Shown: in pieces, positions 60,203-64,000 of the stretch
Layout: each line of letters begins with the position of its first letter
Numbering within the stretch: the first letter of the stretch is position 1
Origin: Streptomyces rubrogriseus
GTDB taxonomy: Bacteria; Actinomycetota; Actinomycetes; Streptomycetales; Streptomycetaceae
Assembly (NCBI RefSeq): GCF_027947575.1
Contig: NZ_CP116256.1
Span: 7,874,001-7,938,000 of the forward strand
Length of the DNA: 64,000 nt
Direction: 5' to 3'
Notes under the pieces: generated by a model
Seen by the model: only the letters and a program-made list of their open reading frames with translations
Databases searched by the model: none
What the model was told of the DNA's origin: nothing
Program-made: the position numbers and the translations under genes

Positions 60203-60933
60203 TCCGGATCCCGTCGTTCGAGGAAGGCCGTCATCCCCTCGCGGGCCTGCGGGGAGGCGAACAGCCGGGCCGAGAGCGCGGTCAGGTCGGCCGCGTCCCG
60301 GTCGAAGGCCTCCAGCACCCTAGCCGTGAGCAGCCGTTTCGTCTCGGCCAGGCCTTGCGGTGAGGCACGGCGCACACCGTCGAGGACGGGTTCGAGTACG
60401 GCGTCCACGTCGTCGCCCGCCGCGGTGACCAGGCCGGTGCGGGCGGCCTCGGCGGCGTCGAAGCGCTCGCCGGTGAGGTAGTGGCGGGCGAGGGCGCGGG
60501 GGTCGGCGCGGGGCAGCAGGGTGAGGGAGATGACGGCGGGCGCCACGCCGATGCGGACCTCGGTGAAGGCGAAGGTCGAGTCGGTGGACGCCGCGGCGAT
60601 GTCGCAGGCGGCGACCAGGCCGAGCCCGCCCGCGCGGACGTGCCCGGCGACGCGGGCGATCACCGGTTTCGGCAGCTCGATGATCCGCCGGAAGAGACCG
60701 ACGAGGGCGTCGGGGTCGGGCGGGTCGCGCAGGTCGGCGCCGGCGCTGAAGGTGTTGCCGGTGTGGGTGAGCACGACGGCACGGACGCCGGGGTCGTCGC
60801 CCGCCGCGGTGAGGGCGTCGGCCAGGCCGTCGACGAGGGCGGCGGACAGGGCGTTGCGGTTGTGCGGGGAGTCGAGGGTGAGGGTCTCGACTCCCCGCGC
60901 GCGGGTGCGGTCGACGTGGGCGGCCGGGGTCAC
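60190..60933 (-). CDS. Enoyl-CoA hydratase/isomerase family protein
   Basis: 247 residues with the crotonase fold: GNTFSAGADLRDPP (oxyanion loop) and HVRAGGLGLVAACDIAAAS, where the catalytic Glu pair is only partly conserved (FTEVRIGVAPA keeps one Glu). Start GTG overlaps the ligase stop by four bases. Part of the acyl-CoA breakdown operon. Confidence 0.92.
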   Translation of the reverse strand: MTPAAHVDRTRARGVETLTLDSPHNRNALSAALVDGLADALTAAGDDPGVRAVVLTHTGNTFSAGADLRDPPDPDALVGLFRRIIELPKPVIARVAGHVRAGGLGLVAACDIAAASTDSTFAFTEVRIGVAPAVISLTLLPRADPRALARHYLTGERFDAAEAARTGLVTAAGDDVDAVLEPVLDGVRRASPQGLAETKRLLTARVLEAFDRDAADLTALSARLFASPQAREGMTAFLERRDPEWVV

Positions 60934-62498
60934 TGGCGCTCCCTCAGCTCGCGGCGGAGGATCTTGCCGGACGCGGCGCGCGGGACGGCGTCGACGAAGG
61001 TGACCTTGCGGACGCGTTTGTAGGGGGCGACGCGTTCGGCGACGTACATCATGATCTCGCCCTCCGCGAGGTCGGGTGCGGCCGGCTGGCGGACGACGAA
61101 GGCGTGCGGTATTTCGTTGCCGTCGTCGTCGTAGGCGCCGACGACGGCCGCGTCGGCGACGCCGGGGTGGGTGAGCAGGAGGGCCTCCAGTTCGGCCGGG
61201 GCCACCTGGAAGCCCTTGTACTTGATCAGTTCCTTGACGCGGTCGACGACGAACAGCCAGCCGTCGGCGTCGGTGTGTCCGACGTCCCCGGTGTGCAGCC
61301 AGCCGTCCTCGTCGATCATGGCGGCGGTGGCGTCGGGACGGCCGAGGTAGCCCTTCATGATCTGGGGGCCGCGGATGAGGATCTCCCCGGATTCCCCGGC
61401 GGGGAGGTCCGTGCCGGGGTCGGTGAGGGAGACGATGCGCATCTCGGTCCCGGCGATGAGCCTGCCGACGGTGCCGGGCGGCGCGTCGGCCATGGCGTCG
61501 AGGGGGACGACGTGGGTGCCCGGGGACAGTTCGGTCATGCCGTAGGCCTGGCCGACGGGCGGCAGGCCGAGCCGCTGCGAGCAGGCGGCGGCGAGCCGCG
61601 CGTCCAGCGGGGCGGCGGCGCTGACGATGTACTTCAGCGAGGAGAGGTCGTAGTCCGCGACCAGGGGGTGCTTGGCGAGCGCCAGGACGATCGGCGGGGC
61701 GACGTACAGGCTGGTGATGCGGTGGTTCTGGATGGCGGCGAGGAACTGCTCCAGGTCGAAGCGGGGCAGGACCACGACGGTGGCGCCGAGCCTGAGCGGG
61801 GCGTTCATCAGGGCGGTCAGGCCGTAGATGTGGAAGAACGGCAGCACGGCGAGGACGCGGTCGCCGGGCGCGGACGGCATCGACGGTTCGAGCTGGGCGA
61901 GGTTGGTGGCGATCTGCCGGTGGGTGAGCATGACGCCCTTGGGGGTGCCGGTGGTGCCCGAGGAGTACGGCAGGGCGGCGACGTCCTCGGCCGGGTCGAT
62001 CGCGACGGACGGTTCGGGCGCGGTCGAGGACAGCATGTCGACGAGGGAGCGGTGACCGGGCGCGCTGTCGCAGACCAGGATCTCCTCGACGCCGCCCGCG
62101 AGTTCGGCGGCCCGGCGGGCGGTGGACAGGAGCGGTGAGACGGTGACGATCCAGCGGGCCGCGCTGTCCTTCAGCTGCTTGGCGAACTCCTCGGCGGTGG
62201 CGAGCGGGTGCACCGTGGTGACGGAGGCTCCCGCGCGGGTGGCGGCGTAGAAGGCGAGGGGGAAGGCGACGGTGTTGGGGCTGTGCAGGGCGAGGACGTC
62301 GCCCTTGCGCACGCCGGTCTCGGCGAGGGCGGCGGCGACCCGCCGGTGGAACCGGTCCACCTGCTCGTAGGTGAGGGTGGTGCCGTCGGTGCCGTCGATC
62401 AGCGCCGGGGTGCTCCCGAAGGCGGCGGCCCCGCCGAGCACGGCGTCGTGGATGGGCAGGTCGACGGGCGGGACGTCTGCGTACTCGCTGCGGAACAC
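60930..62498 (-). CDS. 4-coumarate-CoA-ligase-like acyl-CoA synthetase
   Basis: 522 residues of the ANL family: AMP-binding motif LPYSSGTTGTPKGVMLTH, A8-type hinge DEDGWLHTGDVGHTD, and a C-terminal Lys in PRAASGKILRRELRE. It activates a carboxylic acid to its CoA thioester. The syntenic S. coelicolor enzyme (SCO4383) has been studied as a cinnamate/4-coumarate:CoA ligase. Within this operon a fatty or aromatic acid feeding the dehydrogenase and carboxylase is likely. Confidence 0.94.
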   Translation of the reverse strand: MFRSEYADVPPVDLPIHDAVLGGAAAFGSTPALIDGTDGTTLTYEQVDRFHRRVAAALAETGVRKGDVLALHSPNTVAFPLAFYAATRAGASVTTVHPLATAEEFAKQLKDSAARWIVTVSPLLSTARRAAELAGGVEEILVCDSAPGHRSLVDMLSSTAPEPSVAIDPAEDVAALPYSSGTTGTPKGVMLTHRQIATNLAQLEPSMPSAPGDRVLAVLPFFHIYGLTALMNAPLRLGATVVVLPRFDLEQFLAAIQNHRITSLYVAPPIVLALAKHPLVADYDLSSLKYIVSAAAPLDARLAAACSQRLGLPPVGQAYGMTELSPGTHVVPLDAMADAPPGTVGRLIAGTEMRIVSLTDPGTDLPAGESGEILIRGPQIMKGYLGRPDATAAMIDEDGWLHTGDVGHTDADGWLFVVDRVKELIKYKGFQVAPAELEALLLTHPGVADAAVVGAYDDDGNEIPHAFVVRQPAAPDLAEGEIMMYVAERVAPYKRVRKVTFVDAVPRAASGKILRRELRERQ

Positions 62499-62526
62499 GG
62501 TTCCTCCAACGCGGGCTGGTTGCGGC

Positions 62527-63675
62527 CTAGTACGACTTGGGCAGGCCCAGGGTCTGGTGGGAGACGTAGTTGAGGATCATCTCCCGGCTCACGGGGGCGA
62601 TACGGGCCACGCGCGAGGCGGTTATCAGCCGGCCGAGACCGTACTCGCGGGTGAGGCCGTTGCCGCCGAGGGTGTGCACGGCCTGGTCGACGGCCTTCAC
62701 ACAGGCCTCCCCGGCCGCGTACTTGGCCATGTTGGCGGCCTCGCCCGCGCCGACGTCGTCGCCCGCGTCGTACAGGTGGGCGGCCTTCTGCATCATCAGG
62801 CGGGCGAGTTCGAGGTCGATGTGGGCCTGGGCGAGAGGGTGGGCGATGGCCTGGTGGGCGCCGATGGGGGTCTTCCAGACGGTGCGCTCGCGGGCGTAGT
62901 CGAGGGCGCGGGAGAGGGCGTAGCGGCCCATGCCGATGCCGAAGGCGGCCGTCATCACGCGCTCCGGGTTGAGGCCCGCGAAGAGCTGGAGGAGCCCCGC
63001 GTCCTCGTCGCCGACCAGGGCGTCGGCGGGCAGCCGTACGTCGTCGAGGGTCAGCTCGAACTGCCGCTCCACGGCGTTGAGTTCCATGTCGATGGGGCGG
63101 CGCTCGAAGCCCTCGGCGTCGCGCGGGACGATGAAGAGGCAGGGCTTGAGCTTGCCGGTGCGGGCGTCTTCGGTGCGGCCGACGATCAGCGTGGCGTCGG
63201 CGATGTCGACGCCGGAGACGAAGACTTTTCGTCCGGTGAGGATCCAGTCGCCGGTGGCCGCGTCGCGGCGGGCGGTGGTGGTGATGCGGTGGCTGTTGGA
63301 GCCGGCGTCGGGTTCCGTGATGCCGAAGGCCATGAGGCGGGTGCCGTCGGCGAGTGGCGGGAGCCACTCGCGTTTTTGCTCTTCGGTGCCGAAGCGGGCG
63401 ATGACGGTGCCGCAGATCGCCGGGGAGACGATCATCATGAGGAGGGGGTTGCCCGCGGCGCCCAGCTCTTCGAGGACGAGGGAGAGTTCGGTGATGCCGG
63501 CGCCGCCTCCGCCGTATGCCTCCGGCAGGTTGACGCCTATGTAGCCGAGCTTGGCCGCGTCCTGCCAGAGGCGTTTGCCGTCTTCGGCGTTGCTGGTGTG
63601 GGGGTGGGTCTGGGCGAAGGCCGATACCGCTGCGCGGAGGGACTTGTGCTCTTCGGATTCGATGAGGGTGGTCAC
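62527..63675 (-). CDS. Acyl-CoA dehydrogenase
   Basis: 382 residues with the full family: FGITEPDAGSNSHRITTTARRD (FAD site), GRKVFVSGVDIADATLIVGRT and the C-terminal HTLGGNGLTREYGLGRLITASRVARIAPVSREM. It oxidises an acyl-CoA to the enoyl-CoA. GTG 63675 is chosen for AGGAG four bases upstream. The ligase start lies 28 bases downstream of its stop. Confidence 0.93.
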   Translation of the reverse strand: MTTLIESEEHKSLRAAVSAFAQTHPHTSNAEDGKRLWQDAAKLGYIGVNLPEAYGGGGAGITELSLVLEELGAAGNPLLMMIVSPAICGTVIARFGTEEQKREWLPPLADGTRLMAFGITEPDAGSNSHRITTTARRDAATGDWILTGRKVFVSGVDIADATLIVGRTEDARTGKLKPCLFIVPRDAEGFERRPIDMELNAVERQFELTLDDVRLPADALVGDEDAGLLQLFAGLNPERVMTAAFGIGMGRYALSRALDYARERTVWKTPIGAHQAIAHPLAQAHIDLELARLMMQKAAHLYDAGDDVGAGEAANMAKYAAGEACVKAVDQAVHTLGGNGLTREYGLGRLITASRVARIAPVSREMILNYVSHQTLGLPKSY

Positions 63676-63708
63676 TGTGCTCCTTCGGGTGCGGCTTCGT
63701 TGTGGCTG

Positions 63709-63759
63709 GTCGCGCTCACGCGGCGGAGCCGCATATTCAATGCAGCCCCGCGCCCCTAC
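63709..63759. repeat. Second copy of the dispersed intergenic repeat
   Basis: CACGCGGCGGAGCCGCATA matches the element at 48216, followed by the same GCCCCGCGCCCCT tail but without the return arm of the terminator hairpin. It lies between acyl-CoA dehydrogenase and the carboxylase subunit; its end overlaps the carboxylase stop codon. Confidence 0.65.
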
Positions 63760-64000
63760 GTCTCCTGCACCACCGCCAGGAGAGAACCGACCGTCACCTG
63801 TTGGCCAGGAACGGCGTTCAGAGCCGTCAGTACTCCCGTCACCGGGGCCGTGATCCTGTGTTCCATCTTCATGGCCTCCAGCCACAGGAGGGGCTGGCCC
63901 GCCTGGACGGTGGTGCCCTCGGTCAGGCCCTCCGCGACGCGGACGACCGTGCCCGGCATGGGGGCCAGCAGGGAGCCGGGGGCGTGCTGGGTGGTGGGGT
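63756..64000 (-). CDS. Biotin-dependent acyl-CoA carboxylase alpha subunit, C-terminal part
   Basis: About 80 C-terminal residues are in the window. They read through LLAPMPGTVVRVAEGLTEG to the biotinylation site EAMKMEHRI, and end at GSLLAVVQET. This is the biotin carboxyl carrier domain of an acetyl-, propionyl- or methylcrotonyl-CoA carboxylase alpha chain; the biotin carboxylase part is beyond the edge. The ATG at 63959 is internal, not the start. The gene leads the acyl-CoA operon. Confidence 0.92.
   Translation of the reverse strand, partial: PTTQHAPGSLLAPMPGTVVRVAEGLTEGTTVQAGQPLLWLEAMKMEHRITAPVTGVLTALNAVPGQQVTVGSLLAVVQET

Overview
The window is high-GC actinobacterial DNA with strong third-position GC bias, many GTG starts and GGAGG-type ribosome binding sites. 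Gene content and order place it in the core chromosome of a Streptomyces closely related to S. coelicolor. Recognisable landmarks in order are the scr1/scr2 pair, fbiC, afsR-afsS-afsK, dmdR1, a NagS-like SIS protein, a second citrate synthase, pdxH, and a 4-coumarate-CoA-ligase/acyl-CoA-dehydrogenase/acyl-CoA-carboxylase operon. No rRNA, tRNA, CRISPR array, phage or large IS element was seen.

Layout. 1-8.9 kb: the XRE/DUF397 regulator pair (scr2 cut by the window edge), a GPP34 protein, a D-Ala-D-Ala carboxypeptidase with a very long acidic N-terminus, a polytopic membrane protein and a sodium:solute symporter. 8.9-13.2 kb: a VOC protein, a degenerate ADP-ribosylglycohydrolase, a LysR regulator and small membrane proteins, one with a TTA codon. 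13.3-18.1 kb: the F420 pair (fbiC plus a Ddn-like enzyme) flanking a secreted PHP-type metallohydrolase. 18.2-24.6 kb: the afsR/afsS/afsK regulatory locus, with an AfsR-box-like direct repeat and two hairpins in the afsS leader. 24.8-33.1 kb: assorted enzymes, regulators and transporters. 33.4-37.6 kb: a signalling patch (HATPase, EF-hand, STAS, sigma factor, and an anti-sigma ZAS domain fused to a mycothiol-dependent-isomerase fold). 37.5-41 kb: a MarR protein with an IS30-like HTH, divergent from a DUF4097 plus DrrAB-type ABC transporter, with repeated GTTGCAACG-like operators between. 41-51.7 kb: purU, a SCO4402-family protein, a lipoprotein, an NsdA-like regulator, a prim-pol-like protein, a second ABC exporter and a hydrolase lacking its serine nucleophile. 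51.7-58 kb: dmdR1 with an antiparallel ORF, a three-hairpin RNA candidate, a 182-bp MITE, a PAS protein, a RidA-GNAT fusion, an orphan 12-codon ORF with a consensus promoter, and citrate synthase. 58-64 kb: pdxH, a zinc-ribbon protein and a TetR-controlled acyl-CoA catabolic operon running off the end.

How the parts connect. AfsK phosphorylates AfsR, which activates afsS and through it secondary metabolism. Scr1/Scr2 and DmdR1 also feed into antibiotic and siderophore control in S. coelicolor. The most promising less-described items are the three-hairpin RNA candidate beside dmdR1, the orphan small ORF at 56.6 kb, the MarR/IS30-HTH operator array, the ZAS-MDMPI anti-sigma fusion, and two enzymes whose catalytic residues have been replaced (ADP-ribosylglycohydrolase, alpha/beta hydrolase).
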